The notes: a model not told the origin generated them from the letters alone. Positions 39,118-48,440 are shown, numbered from the stretch's first letter. The stretch is DNA of 64,000 nucleotides from Streptomyces cyaneus (GCF_004028635.1 NZ_RQJW01000007.1:434001-498000), one strand, 5' to 3'. Translations and numbers: made by a program.

Positions 39118-40734
39118 GTGCCCTTCCTTGCCAACACACCCGTGGAGAAGATGACCGGGCCGTACGCACGGCGTTGGTGGGCGCTGCTCGTGCTCTGCCT
39201 GAGCCTGCTGATCGTCGTCATGGCGAACACGTCGCTGATCGTGGCCGCGCCGGACATGACCCGGGATCTGGACCTCAGCAGCAGCGACCTGCAGTGGGTC
39301 ATCGACGGCTACACCGTCCCGTACGCCGCGCTGATGCTCGTCCTGGGCGCGATAGGCGACAAGTACAGCCGCCGCGGCGCCCTCGTCACCGGCCTGCTGA
39401 TCTTCGCGGGCGGGTCGGTGATGGGCAGCCTGGTCGACCAGACCGAGCTCGTCATCGCGGCCCGCGCGATCATGGGCGTCGGTGCCGCCGTCGTGATGCC
39501 GGCCACCCTGTCCCTGCTGGTCGCGACCTTCCCGAAGGCCGAGCGCGTCAAGGCCATCACCGCCTGGAGCGCCACCTCAGGCCTCGCCATAGCCGTCGGT
39601 CCGCTGGTCGCCGGCTGGCTGCTGGAGGACCACGCCTGGGGCTCGACCTTCCTGATCAACGTGCCCATCGCGGCCCTCGCGGTGGTCGGCGCGCTCGTCC
39701 TCGTACCGCCGTCCAAGGCGCAGGGCATGGGCCGGATCGACTACGTCGGCGGGCTGCTGTCGATCGCCTCCATCGGCTCCCTGGTCTACGCGACCATCGA
39801 GGGCCCGCACTTCGGCTGGGGCACCGGCCCGATCACCGCGGCCGTCGTCGCGGGCGTCGGTCTCGTGGCCTTCGTGGCCTGGGAACTGAGGCACCCGCAC
39901 CCGATGCTGGACGTGCGCAAGTTCAAGCTGCGCCCCTTCACGGGCTCGATGATCGCGGTGCTGTTCTTCTTCTTCGGCACCTTCGGCGCGATCTACTACT
40001 CCACCCAGTTCCTGCAGTTCGTCCTCGGCTACGACGCCCTGGAGACCGGCGTACGGCTGCTGCCGCTGGCCGGAGCGGTCTTCCTCGGCGCCGCGGTCAC
40101 CGGGAAGCTGACCCCGAAGCTCGGGGTGAAGGCGATGGTGGTGACCGGCATGGTCATCGGTACCGCCGGTGTCTTCCTGCTCACGCAGATCGACAAGGGC
40201 TCGACGTACACCGACTTCCTGGCCCCCATGATGATGCTGGGCTTCGCGATCGGCCTGAGCGTCTCCCCGGCCACCGACACCGTCATGGGCTCCTTCCCGG
40301 AGTCCGAGCTGGGCGTCGGCGGCGGCGCCAACGACACCTCGATGGAGCTGGGCGGCTCCCTCGGCATCGCGCTGCTGGGCTCCCTGCTCGGCACGGCGTA
40401 CCGGGACGAGCTGACCGACCTGATCGGCGCCCACCTCCCGGCCGCCGCGCTGGAGACGGCCAAGGACTCGGTGGGCGGCGGACTCGCGGTCGCCGAGGAG
40501 GTCGCGAAGAACCCCGCCGGCGGGGCGCAGCAGGCACAGGCCCTGGTCGACGCCGTCCACGAGGCCTTCGCCCAGAGCATCGCCCACACCAGTCTGATCG
40601 GCGGGATCATCATGGCCGCCGGAACGCTGATCGTCCTCGCGGTCCTGCCCGGCCGACGCAAGACCGACCACCACCGCGACGAGGACGCGCAGGAGACAGA
40701 GCAGCCGCAGGAGGAGCGCGCGGGCGTCGCCTGA
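39118..40734 (+). CDS. MFS multidrug exporter (DHA2, 14 TM)
   Basis: 538 residues. EmrB/QacA-type features: motif A GAIGDKYSRRGAL, motif D1-like DLQWVIDGYTVPYAALMLVL, motif C SGLAIAVGPLVAGWLL, and some 14 hydrophobic segments. C-terminal tail is hydrophilic (DHHRDEDAQETEQPQEE). Proton-driven efflux of hydrophobic drugs. GTG 39118. Repressed by the divergent TetR. Confidence 0.92.
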   Translation: MPFLANTPVEKMTGPYARRWWALLVLCLSLLIVVMANTSLIVAAPDMTRDLDLSSSDLQWVIDGYTVPYAALMLVLGAIGDKYSRRGALVTGLLIFAGGSVMGSLVDQTELVIAARAIMGVGAAVVMPATLSLLVATFPKAERVKAITAWSATSGLAIAVGPLVAGWLLEDHAWGSTFLINVPIAALAVVGALVLVPPSKAQGMGRIDYVGGLLSIASIGSLVYATIEGPHFGWGTGPITAAVVAGVGLVAFVAWELRHPHPMLDVRKFKLRPFTGSMIAVLFFFFGTFGAIYYSTQFLQFVLGYDALETGVRLLPLAGAVFLGAAVTGKLTPKLGVKAMVVTGMVIGTAGVFLLTQIDKGSTYTDFLAPMMMLGFAIGLSVSPATDTVMGSFPESELGVGGGANDTSMELGGSLGIALLGSLLGTAYRDELTDLIGAHLPAAALETAKDSVGGGLAVAEEVAKNPAGGAQQAQALVDAVHEAFAQSIAHTSLIGGIIMAAGTLIVLAVLPGRRKTDHHRDEDAQETEQPQEERAGVA

Positions 40735-41055
40735 CGCGCCACCACCCCAGAGCGGGCCGTGCCTTGAGCGGCGCACGGCCCCGGACGGTGCCGGGAGGGG
40801 ACGCCCGGCACCGTCCTTCTGCTGCCGGGGGTGCCGCTCACAGCCATGCGGGGAGGGCGACGAGGTCGGGCCGCGTCGTGCGGCCGGGCCCAGGTGCCAG
40901 GTAGTGGTGCGGTCGGTAGGGGCCAGACGGACAGCGGGGCAGCCGGGGCGGGCGGATCCGCGGCGCGGGCCGCCGTGCGGCCGGCCGGCGACGGGGAAGG
41001 GCTCGGGACAGCTCGCGCTTGCCCCTGACGCCAAGGCCCCGCGGGCCGAGGGGAG
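40735..41055. terminator. intergenic region with terminators after the MFS gene
   Basis: 321 nt between convergent genes. ggacggtgccggg (40783-40795) pairs with cccggcaccgtcc (40804-40816) and is followed by ttct; a second hairpin (gggccgtgc with gcacggccc) lies just before it. The rest, to 41055, has no recognisable feature. Confidence 0.72.
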
Positions 41056-41535
41056 TTACTCGGACTCTTCCCGCGGCACAGCGCGGCTGTTGATCGCGTC
41101 GGCGATGGCATAGGCGGTGCGGACGAAGGACTCTGCCTGCTGCGCCGACAGGTTCTGCGCGGAGGTCTCCTCCAGGGCCCGCCACATGGCTGCGATGGGC
41201 TCGCGCATGGCACGGCCCTTGTCGGTGAGGTGAACGACCATGACGCGCCGGTCGTGTTCGGCCGGCTCGCGGATGAGCAGGCCGGCGTCCTGCATGCGGC
41301 GTAGGGACTTGGAGACGGTGGAGTGGTCCAGGCCGACGCTTTCGAGCAGCTCGGACTGGGTCTGGCCGTCTCGGTCGAGGAGTTGCATCAGCAGCAGTTC
41401 CTGCCCGGGATGCAGGTCCATCTCGCGGAGCATGGCGGCGGCGCGGGCGCGGTGAGCCCGGGCGAGCTGGAAGATCGCGTAGCTCATCTGCCCCTCGCTG
41501 GCCGTGCTGGGGGGGCGGGGTGTGGGGGCGGGCAT
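41056..41535 (-). CDS. MarR-family regulator
   Basis: 159 residues. MarR winged helix: GQELLLMQLLDRDGQTQSEL, VGLDHSTVSKSLRRMQDAGL (recognition helix), EPAEHDRRVMVVHLTDKGRA (wing with the D-x-R motif). Last gene of an operon with the enoate reductase (11 nt upstream) and the quinone oxidoreductase. It probably binds the twin palindromes at 43625-43669 ahead of the operon, sensing electrophiles or phenolics. Confidence 0.88.
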   Translation of the reverse strand: MPAPTPRPPSTASEGQMSYAIFQLARAHRARAAAMLREMDLHPGQELLLMQLLDRDGQTQSELLESVGLDHSTVSKSLRRMQDAGLLIREPAEHDRRVMVVHLTDKGRAMREPIAAMWRALEETSAQNLSAQQAESFVRTAYAIADAINSRAVPREESE

Positions 41536-41546
41536 GATGCGGTTCC

Positions 41547-42608
41547 TCAGACGGTGTAGGTGGGGTAGTCGGTGTAGCCGGCCACTCCGCCGCCGTAGAA
41601 GGTCGCCGGGTCGGGGGTGTTCAGCGGCGCGTCAGAGCGTAGCCGCTCGACCAGGTCCGGGTTGGCGAGCGCGAGGGCGCCGACGGAGACAAGGTCGGCC
41701 GTGCCGTGGTCGACGTCCTTGGCGCGGGCGGCGATGTCGGTGCCGGCCCGGTTGAGGATCAGCGTGGTCGGCCACAGCGCGCGCAGGGTGCCCAGCAGAT
41801 CCTCGTCGCCCGCGTGGAAGATGTGGAGGTAGGCGAGGCCGAGCGGGCTGAGGGCGCGCAGCAGCGCCGGATACAGCTCGGCGGTGTCGGACTCGGCGAT
41901 GTCGTTGTAGGGGTTGCCGGGGGAGATGCGCAGGCCGGTGCGGTCGGCGCCGATCTCGTCGGCCACGGCAGCGGCGACCTCGACGGCGAAGCGGATGCGG
42001 TTGTCGAGGGAACCGCCATAGCGGTCGGTGCGCTGGTTGGTGTTGGCGGACAGGAACTGGTGTACCAGGTAGCCGTTGGCGGCGTGGATCTCCACGCCGT
42101 CGGCGCCTGCCGCGATGGCAGCCGCTGCGGCGCGGCGGAAGTCGTCGACGGTCGCCGCGACCTCCTGCGTCGACAGAGCACGGGGTGTCGGCATCTCCTG
42201 GGGCCCGGACGCGGTGAACATCGCGCCCTGCGGCCGGATCGCCGAAGGGGCGACCGGCCGGCGCCCGTGGGGGGTGTTGTCGGGGTGGGAGATGCGTCCG
42301 GTGTGCATCAGCTGGATGACGATCCGGCCGCCGGCCGCGTGCACGGCGTCGGTGACCTTGCGCCACCCGGCGATCTGCTCGTCATTGTGGATGCCGGGGG
42401 TGAGCAGGTAGCCCTGGCCGTCGGCGGAGGGCTGGGTTCCCTCGGTGATGATGAGCGCGTGCGAGGCCCTCTGGGCGTAGTACTCGGCGTTCAGCTCGGT
42501 CGGTACGCCTTCAGGTGTGGAGCGGTCACGGGTCATGGGGGCCATGACCAGGCGGTGCGGGAGGGGGATGCCACCGACGGTGGTCGGTGTCCACAGGGCG
42601 TTCAGCAT
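41547..42608 (-). CDS. Old Yellow Enzyme family alkene reductase (NemA-like)
   Basis: 353 residues. FMN barrel features: LPHRLVMAPMTRDRS, IVIQLMHTGRISHPD, GVEIHAANGYLVHQFLSANT (His/Asn pair binding the substrate carbonyl) and RTDRYGGSLDNRIRF. Reduces alpha,beta-unsaturated carbonyls or nitroesters with NAD(P)H. Operon with a quinone oxidoreductase upstream and MarR downstream; the set looks like a reactive-electrophile detoxification unit. ATG 42608. Confidence 0.93.
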   Translation of the reverse strand: MLNALWTPTTVGGIPLPHRLVMAPMTRDRSTPEGVPTELNAEYYAQRASHALIITEGTQPSADGQGYLLTPGIHNDEQIAGWRKVTDAVHAAGGRIVIQLMHTGRISHPDNTPHGRRPVAPSAIRPQGAMFTASGPQEMPTPRALSTQEVAATVDDFRRAAAAAIAAGADGVEIHAANGYLVHQFLSANTNQRTDRYGGSLDNRIRFAVEVAAAVADEIGADRTGLRISPGNPYNDIAESDTAELYPALLRALSPLGLAYLHIFHAGDEDLLGTLRALWPTTLILNRAGTDIAARAKDVDHGTADLVSVGALALANPDLVERLRSDAPLNTPDPATFYGGGVAGYTDYPTYTV

Positions 42609-42686
42609 GAGTGGTCTTTCGGTGCGGTGATGACAGGTGGTGATCGGGAAGGCGGGAGGGCGCGGCGGGAGGAGAGGCGGGCGTGA

Positions 42687-43592
42687 TCAGTCGAGGGTGA
42701 GGACGAGCTTGCCCCGGACATGCCCGGCGTCGCTGACCTGCTGGGCCTTGGCGGCCTCGGCGAGCGGGTAGGCGGTGACGGTGGTGACGACCTTGCCGTT
42801 CGCGGCGTCCTGGGCCAGGGCGGCCAGGCGGGCAGCGGAGCGTTCCTGGCCACCGCTGGCGAAGGTGATGCCGAGCTGGTGCGCGCGGAAGTCAGCGATG
42901 GTGACGATGCGCTCGGTGCCGCCGCGCAGCGTGATGGAGTCCTCGAGGGCTCCCTTCCCGGCCAAGTCGAACACCGCGTCCACGCCGTCGGGGGCGAGTG
43001 CCCGGACCCGCTCGACCAGGCCCTCGCCGTAAACGGTCGCGGTGGCGCCGAGCGAGGCGAGGTACTCCTGGTTGGCGGGGCCGGCGGTGCCGATGACACG
43101 CGCTCCGCGGGCCGTGGCGAGCTGGACCGCCAGGGTTCCGACCGCTCCGGCCGCGCCGTGCATCAGCACGGTCTCCCCGGCGGCGACGCCGAGCAGGTTC
43201 AGGACCCGCTCAGCCGTCTCGCCCGCCACCGGCAGCGCGGCCGCGTGCTGCCAGTCGAGGCCGGCGGGCTTGAGGGCCACGGTGGTGGCCAGTGCGTACT
43301 GGGCGTACGAGCCGGTGTCCGACCAGCCCAGCACCTCGTCACCCACCTGCACATCCCGCACGCCCTCGCCCAGGGCGTCCACCACGCCGGCGAGCTCGCC
43401 ACCGGGGACGGAGGGGAGCTGCGTGGGGAACACGGCCTCCAGCGCCCCGGAGCGGATCTTGCCGTCCAGCGCGTTCAGCCCGGCTGCCTTGACGCGGACG
43501 CGGATCTGCCCGGGGCCGGGCTGCGGGACCTCGATGTCCGTCTCGCGCAGCACTTCCGTGCCTCCGAAACGGTCGAACAGGACGGCTTTCAT
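42687..43592 (-). CDS. zinc-free quinone oxidoreductase / NADP alcohol dehydrogenase family
   Basis: 301 residues. Medium-chain dehydrogenase of the quinone-reductase type: MKAVLFDRFGGTEVLRETDI, GLNALDGKIRSG, LPSVPGGELAGVVDALGEGV and NADP fold VLMHGAAGAVGTLAVQLATA (AxxGxxG). No structural-zinc Cys cluster. ATG 43592 rather than the upstream in-frame start at 43619, because MKA is the family start and the ATG follows GAGGAG. First gene of the OYE/MarR operon. Confidence 0.9.
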   Translation of the reverse strand: MKAVLFDRFGGTEVLRETDIEVPQPGPGQIRVRVKAAGLNALDGKIRSGALEAVFPTQLPSVPGGELAGVVDALGEGVRDVQVGDEVLGWSDTGSYAQYALATTVALKPAGLDWQHAAALPVAGETAERVLNLLGVAAGETVLMHGAAGAVGTLAVQLATARGARVIGTAGPANQEYLASLGATATVYGEGLVERVRALAPDGVDAVFDLAGKGALEDSITLRGGTERIVTIADFRAHQLGITFASGGQERSAARLAALAQDAANGKVVTTVTAYPLAEAAKAQQVSDAGHVRGKLVLTLD

Positions 43593-43624
43593 GACGACTC
43601 CTCTCGTGCCACCACCCACTTAGG

Positions 43625-43669
43625 TGGCTGGCCACATAATCAAGGTAACAGCAAACATGTGGCTAGCCA
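43625..43669. promoter_or_regulatory. MarR operator: two palindromes
   Basis: tggctggccacat (43625-43637) and atgtggctagcca (43657-43669) form an inverted repeat with one mismatch. Each arm is itself palindromic at its core (tggctagcca perfect, tggctggcca one mismatch), and the centres are about 32 bp (three helical turns) apart. Located just upstream of the quinone oxidoreductase. Confidence 0.78.
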
Positions 43670-44080
43670 AGTATTTGCTCCCGCTCGGGCGTCGCAAGAT
43701 CGGTCGGAGGCTGTCCGGGCGGCCGACCGCGAGCCGACCCCACCACGCCCGCTCGCCCATCAGCTCGGCCGGCCGACGCTCCAAAAACGGACGTCAATAA
43801 TCTGTCACGCATTTGTTTCTGGTCGGCCAGGAGGTCACCTCTGGCCCGGGCGGCAGTCAACGCAGTTTGCAGCGCAACTTCCCGGTCGAGGTCGATGCGC
43901 GCACAGGACAGGAGTAGCTGGAAATGCTCGCCGGTCGTCTTCGATCTGTTTGACGCGGCTGGCAACATTGCCGCCGAAGACGGCCACGTGGTGCAGGCTC
44001 GACGACACCGAGCCCGGATCTCGACTCCCTGCGGGTGACGGCCACGAAGCAGCCCGTACGGCCACGGCACTCCCCCCGGC
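43670..44080. other. non-coding gap, lower GC than surroundings
   Basis: About 410 nt between the quinone oxidoreductase promoter and the end of the histidine kinase. Several frames are open, one on the minus strand with an RGDLLADQKQMRDRLL-like stretch, but none has a ribosome site, family match or normal codon bias. It may be decayed coding sequence. No RNA gene or strong repeat recognised. Confidence 0.4.
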
Positions 44081-45352
44081 TCAGGCTCCGGGACTGTTTC
44101 CTTCATGGTCCGGAGCATGCGGGTGCAGTGGGAGTGCCGTGGAGACTTCGAAGCCGCCTTCGGGGCGGTGACCGGCGCAGAGGTCGCCGCCGATGGAGCG
44201 GGCGCGTTCGCGCATGCCCATGACGCCGAAGCCCCGGCGCTGCGCGGCCTCGAAGGCTGCGGGGGTCGTGGGGCCCGCGGGCCCGTCGTTGCTCACCGTG
44301 ATCATCAGGCGGGAGCCGGAGTACTCGAGCCGTACATGCGCGGCTTCCGCGGCGGCGTGCTTGGTGACGTTGGTGAGCGCCTCCTGCACGATCCGGAACG
44401 CGGTCAGGTCGACTCCCGGTGACAGGGACTGCGGCTCCCCCTCGGTGGTGACCGTGATCTTGAGCCCCGCGGATTCGCACGCCGAGACCAGTTCGGGCAG
44501 GCGGGCGAGACCGGGCGCCGGTTCCAGCGGGGCGGAGCCCGGGTCGTCGTTCTGCCGCAGCAGCCCCAGCGTCGCCTTCAGCTCGCGCAGCGCGGACGAG
44601 GTCGTGCCGGTCAGGTCGGTGAGGATCTTCTTGGTCTGCGGCGGGTTGTCGAGCGCGAGGTGCGCGGCCGTGCCGGCCTGGGCGTTGGCCAGGGCCAGGT
44701 GGTGGGCGACGACGTCGTGCAGCTCACGGGCGATGCGCATGCGCTCCTCGGTGACGCGCAGGCGCGCCTCCTCCTCCCGGGTGCGCTCGGCGTGTTCGGC
44801 GCGGGCCTGCACCGAACTCAGGTAGGCGCGCCGCAACTGCGTCATCTTGCCGGCGGCGAGCGGCAGCAGCAGCCAGAAGAACGGGCCGATCGTCCTGAGC
44901 AGCAGCGAGAGGTGGTCCATGGAGTCGGAGAACACGGCCGCGAGCATCACGGCCACCATGGTGGTGATGCCATAGGCGCGGGTGGTCCTCCGGTCGGTCA
45001 GCGCGGCCAGCCAGTAGAGCGCCGCCATGATCGGTGCCAGCAGCAACGGGGTGAGCAGGTAGCCCTGCGCGACCGCGACCACCGTGCAGACCGCGGTGAC
45101 CGCGACGGTCGTGCGCGGGTGGGTGCGGTGCTTGAGCAGGGCGAGGCAGGCCACGCCCATGAGGGCGACGCCGGTCTTGTCCTGGTCCGGCGGGTCGGCG
45201 CTGGGCAGGGTGAGCGCGCTGCCGAGGGTCGCGCACCCCATCAGCGCGAGGGTCAGCGCCAGATCGACGAGGAAGGGGCGGCGTGCCGCGAATTCCTCGA
45301 GTCGGTCCGCATAGCGCCGCTCGTGGCTGATGCTCATCGGGCTCTCGGGCAT
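44081..45352 (-). CDS. NarL-type sensor histidine kinase (HisKA_3)
   Basis: 423 residues. N-terminal sensor of about six TM helices (FLVDLALTLALMGCATLGSA, TAVCTVVAVAQGYLLTPLLL, IGPFFWLLLPLAAG). Then HisKA_3 dimerisation with phospho-acceptor His in RIARELHDVVAHHLALANAQ, and HATPase_c with FRIVQEALTNVTKHAAAEAA (N box) and RRGFGVMGMRERARSIGG (G box). Starts at 45352 (ATG with GGAGAG 5 nt upstream); ATG 45337 is nearly equivalent. No response regulator gene is adjacent, which is unusual for this class. Next upstream is the MMPL transporter. Confidence 0.88.
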   Translation of the reverse strand: MPESPMSISHERRYADRLEEFAARRPFLVDLALTLALMGCATLGSALTLPSADPPDQDKTGVALMGVACLALLKHRTHPRTTVAVTAVCTVVAVAQGYLLTPLLLAPIMAALYWLAALTDRRTTRAYGITTMVAVMLAAVFSDSMDHLSLLLRTIGPFFWLLLPLAAGKMTQLRRAYLSSVQARAEHAERTREEEARLRVTEERMRIARELHDVVAHHLALANAQAGTAAHLALDNPPQTKKILTDLTGTTSSALRELKATLGLLRQNDDPGSAPLEPAPGLARLPELVSACESAGLKITVTTEGEPQSLSPGVDLTAFRIVQEALTNVTKHAAAEAAHVRLEYSGSRLMITVSNDGPAGPTTPAAFEAAQRRGFGVMGMRERARSIGGDLCAGHRPEGGFEVSTALPLHPHAPDHEGNSPGA

Positions 45353-45414
45353 CGGGCTCTCCGGTCGGTGGGGCTGGGTCCATGGTGGTCGACGTCGGGT
45401 GGGAACGCCCCAGG

Positions 45415-45444
45415 GGCCGCCCGTGTCCTTCGCCACGGGCGGCC
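45415..45444. terminator. hairpin between MMPL and histidine kinase genes
   Basis: ggccgcccgtg (45415-45425) and cacgggcggcc (45434-45444) form an 11-bp perfect stem with an 8-nt loop. It follows the MMPL stop in the direction of transcription, so the kinase is probably transcribed separately. Confidence 0.6.
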
Positions 45445-45471
45445 CTGGTGGGGGGGGGTGGGACGGCCGGA

Positions 45472-47682
45472 TCAGGTGCGCGCCGGTTCCAGGTCGGCCG
45501 GGGCGTCCGCTGCGGGCTCCGTCTCGGACCGGCGGCTGAGCGCCTCGCCCTCCACGTCGACGCGGGGCAGGATCCGGTCCAGCCACTTCGGCAGCCACCA
45601 GGCCTTGTCGCCGAGCAGGGCGAGGACGGCCGGCACGATCGCCATCCGTACGACGAAGGCGTCGAGGAGGACGGCCGCGGCGAGGCCGAACCCGATCATC
45701 TTGATCATGGAGTCGCTCTCCCCGATGAACCCGGCGAACACCGCGATCATGATCAGGGCGGCGGCCACCACCACGCGGGCACTGTGCCGGAAGCCGGAGG
45801 TGACCGCCTGCTGGGCCGACTCGCCGTGGACGTACGCCTCCCGCATCCGCGAGACGAGGAACACCTCGTAGTCCATGGCGAGCCCGAAGACGATTCCCAC
45901 CAGGAAGATCGGCATCAGGCTCATGATCGGCCCGGTCTGCTCCACGCCCAGCAGTTCGGCGCCGTGCCCCTGCTGGAAGACCACGACGACCGCGCCGAGG
46001 GAGGCCAGCACCGACAGCAGGAAGCCGAGGGCCGCCTTCAGCGGAACGAGCAGCGACCGGAAGACCACCAGCAGCAGGACGATCGCAAGGCCCACCACGA
46101 CGATCAGATACGGGACCAGCGCGGCCTGCACCTTGTCCGAGATGTCGATGTTCAGCGCGGTGGTGCCGGTGACCTCGAAGGTCGCCCCGGTCTCGGCCTC
46201 GACCCCCGGACGCTCGCCCCGGATGACCGTCACCAGGTCCTTCGTCATCTCGTCGGTCGGCGCGGTGGACGGCACGACCGAGAAGACCGCGGTGTCACCG
46301 GCGTCGTTGAAGCGGGCCGGGGAGACGGACACGACCCCCTTCGTGGCGCCGATCTCCTCGGAGACGGTGGTGACCGCACCCTTCGGATCCGCGTCGCCCT
46401 TGGCGTCCACGACGACGGTCAACGGCCCGTTGAAGCCCGGCCCGAAGGCCTCGGCGAGCGCGTCGTAGGCCCGGCGTTCGGTGGTGGAGGTCGACTTGGC
46501 CTCGTCGCCGGGCATGCCCAGCTGAAGCTCCGTCATCGGCACCGCGAGCGCGCCGAGGCCCACGACGCCGAGGAGCAGCACCGGCAGCGGACGGCGCAGC
46601 ACGAACCGGGCCCAGCGCGTACCGCCGTTGTTCTCGCCACCCTCCTCGATACGGCCGCTCTTGCGGGCCCGCCGCGAGAGCACGGCGTTCGGCCAGAAGC
46701 CGAGGAACGCCGGGACCAGCGTCAGCGCGATCAGTACGGCGACGACGACCGCGCCCGCCGCGGCCAGGCCCATCTTGGTGAGCATGGGGATGCCGACGAC
46801 GGAGAGCCCGGCCAGCGCGATGACCACGGTGAGCCCGGCGAAGACGACCGCGGAACCGGCCGTACCGGTCGCGAGCCCGGCCGCCTCCTGCGGCGTACGG
46901 CCTTTGGCGCGCTCCTCCCGGTACCGCGAGACGACGAACAGGGCGTAGTCGATGCCGACCGCGAGGCCCAGCATCATGGCGAGGGTGCCGGTCGTGGTGG
47001 ACAGGCCGAGGGCGCTGGACAGGGTCAGGATCGTGGCCATGCTGACGCCGACGCCGATGACGGCGGTCAGCAGGGGCAGCCCGGCGGCGGCCAGCGAACC
47101 GAAGGTGACGAGGAGTACGACCGCGGCGATCGCGATGCCGATGACCTCGGCCGTTCCGCCCGCACCGCCTCCGTCGTCCATCGCGCTGCCGCCGGCCTCG
47201 ACGGTCAGCCCCGCGTCCCGGGCCTGGTCGATCGTCCGCTCCAGGTGGGCCTTGCCGGCGTCGGTGAGGTCGTTGGCCGCGACCTTGTAGGTGACGGTCG
47301 CGTACGCCGTCGTCCCGTCCTTGCTGACCGCCTTCGCCTGGAACGGGTCGGCGACGCCCGCGACCTGCGTGCCGTCGCCCAGTTCGGCCACGGCCTCCTC
47401 GACGGCCTTCTTGTGCTCGGTGGCGGTCACCTTCTCACCGCGCGGCGCGACGAAGACGACCCGCGCGGTCGCGCCGTCGGCCGTCGCACCCGGGAAGCGC
47501 TCCTCCATCAGGTCGAACGCCTTCTGCGACTCGATGCCCGGCATGGAGAACTCCTCGTCGGAGGCTCCCGGGGCCTTCAGGGCACCCAGGCCGACGGCGG
47601 CCAGGACGGCCGCCCAGACCAGGGCGACGTACCAGCGCCGCCGGAAGGCCAGACGGCCCACTCGATACAGGAAAGTAGCCAC
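45472..47682 (-). CDS. MMPL-family RND transporter
   Basis: 736 residues. Two halves, each with one TM, a large extracellular loop and five TMs. The MMPL motif MMLGLAVGIDYALFVVSRYR (GxxxDY) and its twin FGLAMDYEVFLVSRMREAYV carry the proton-relay Asp-Tyr pairs. This is the MmpL/ActII-3-like group that exports lipids, antibiotics or siderophores. GTG 47682 is preferred (GGAGA upstream); ATG 47700 is in frame. Stands alone ahead of the histidine kinase. Confidence 0.92.
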   Translation of the reverse strand: MATFLYRVGRLAFRRRWYVALVWAAVLAAVGLGALKAPGASDEEFSMPGIESQKAFDLMEERFPGATADGATARVVFVAPRGEKVTATEHKKAVEEAVAELGDGTQVAGVADPFQAKAVSKDGTTAYATVTYKVAANDLTDAGKAHLERTIDQARDAGLTVEAGGSAMDDGGGAGGTAEVIGIAIAAVVLLVTFGSLAAAGLPLLTAVIGVGVSMATILTLSSALGLSTTTGTLAMMLGLAVGIDYALFVVSRYREERAKGRTPQEAAGLATGTAGSAVVFAGLTVVIALAGLSVVGIPMLTKMGLAAAGAVVVAVLIALTLVPAFLGFWPNAVLSRRARKSGRIEEGGENNGGTRWARFVLRRPLPVLLLGVVGLGALAVPMTELQLGMPGDEAKSTSTTERRAYDALAEAFGPGFNGPLTVVVDAKGDADPKGAVTTVSEEIGATKGVVSVSPARFNDAGDTAVFSVVPSTAPTDEMTKDLVTVIRGERPGVEAETGATFEVTGTTALNIDISDKVQAALVPYLIVVVGLAIVLLLVVFRSLLVPLKAALGFLLSVLASLGAVVVVFQQGHGAELLGVEQTGPIMSLMPIFLVGIVFGLAMDYEVFLVSRMREAYVHGESAQQAVTSGFRHSARVVVAAALIMIAVFAGFIGESDSMIKMIGFGLAAAVLLDAFVVRMAIVPAVLALLGDKAWWLPKWLDRILPRVDVEGEALSRRSETEPAADAPADLEPART

Positions 47683-47836
47683 GGCAGGGGGTCTCCACAT
47701 CTGGGACTCGAACGTCTGCCCAGGCTGTCCGGTGCAGGGGTGCCGTGTCGTCGTGCGGCTGCCGACAATCCCGGCTACTGAGAACGCAGTACGGACCGGG
47801 CGTCAGGTCCACCGTGGGGATGGCACCCACCGCCCC

Positions 47837-47882
47837 TGACACCGCCGGCCCCGAGGTGAGGACCTCGGGGCCGGCGGTGTCA
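47837..47882. terminator. 21-bp perfect terminator hairpin
   Basis: The arms 47837-47857 and 47862-47882 are perfectly complementary over 21 bp (core ccggccccgaggt/acctcggggccgg) with a 4-nt gagg loop. It ends the secreted-protein gene at 47904-48440, and shields the MMPL gene from read-through. Confidence 0.85.
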
Positions 47883-47903
47883 TGACGGGGTGCGGGTGGT
47901 GGC

Positions 47904-48440
47904 TCAGCCGAAGAGTGCCACCCTCGGGTGGACCGTGCCCTCGGCCGCCGGGTCGAGGGCGGTGACCCGGTAGACCTCGGTGAGGGTGTCCCCCGCGTGC
48001 AGCGTGCGCTGTGCGGTGGTGAGGTCGGTGAACAGGGTGCCGGTCTGGCTGCCCAGGTTCACGGCCTCCCAGCAGCCGGTGGCGGTGCGCCGCTCGACCC
48101 GGAGGTCCGTCGGGTTCAGGAACGGCCCGGCGTCCGGTGACTCCACCAGGAGCTGCGGGGCGACCGTCCGGTCCGCCGACGATTCGTTGCGGTAGGTGAC
48201 CGTGACCTCGTGCCCGGCGTTGTCGGCGACGAGGGTGCTCGTGGGCAGGTCGACGAACTCGGTGGGTATGGCGGGCGTCTGGCTGGTCGGGGCCGTGGAC
48301 GTCGCGGTGGTGGTCTGCGTCTGGGTTGCGGTCTGCGTCTGGGGTGTGGCCGCCGCGGCCGGTCCTGCCGCGGCGAAGCCGGCGAGCGCCACCATGAGGG
48401 CCAGGGCGGCGACCCTGGGGCGGCTGTTCTTCAATGACAC
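47904..48440 (-). CDS. secreted protein of unknown function
   Basis: 178 residues. Sec signal peptide (RVAALALMVALAGFAAAGPA with A-x-A cleavage near residue 32), a low-complexity Thr/Gln linker (TQTATQTQTTTATS), then a ~115-residue beta-rich domain (VADNAGHEVTVTYRNESSAD, TLHAGDTLTEVYRVTALDPA), resembling an immunoglobulin-like or DUF11-type fold. GTG 48440 follows GAAGGA; the upstream ATG at 48527 lacks a signal-like start. No conserved catalytic motif seen. Confidence 0.7.
   Translation of the reverse strand: MSLKNSRPRVAALALMVALAGFAAAGPAAAATPQTQTATQTQTTTATSTAPTSQTPAIPTEFVDLPTSTLVADNAGHEVTVTYRNESSADRTVAPQLLVESPDAGPFLNPTDLRVERRTATGCWEAVNLGSQTGTLFTDLTTAQRTLHAGDTLTEVYRVTALDPAAEGTVHPRVALFG

Noticed and set aside
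43663..44118. Minus-strand 151-codon frame between the quinone reductase and histidine kinase
   Set aside because: No ribosome site, overlaps the kinase end and the operator, and no recognisable family; kept only as possible decayed sequence.
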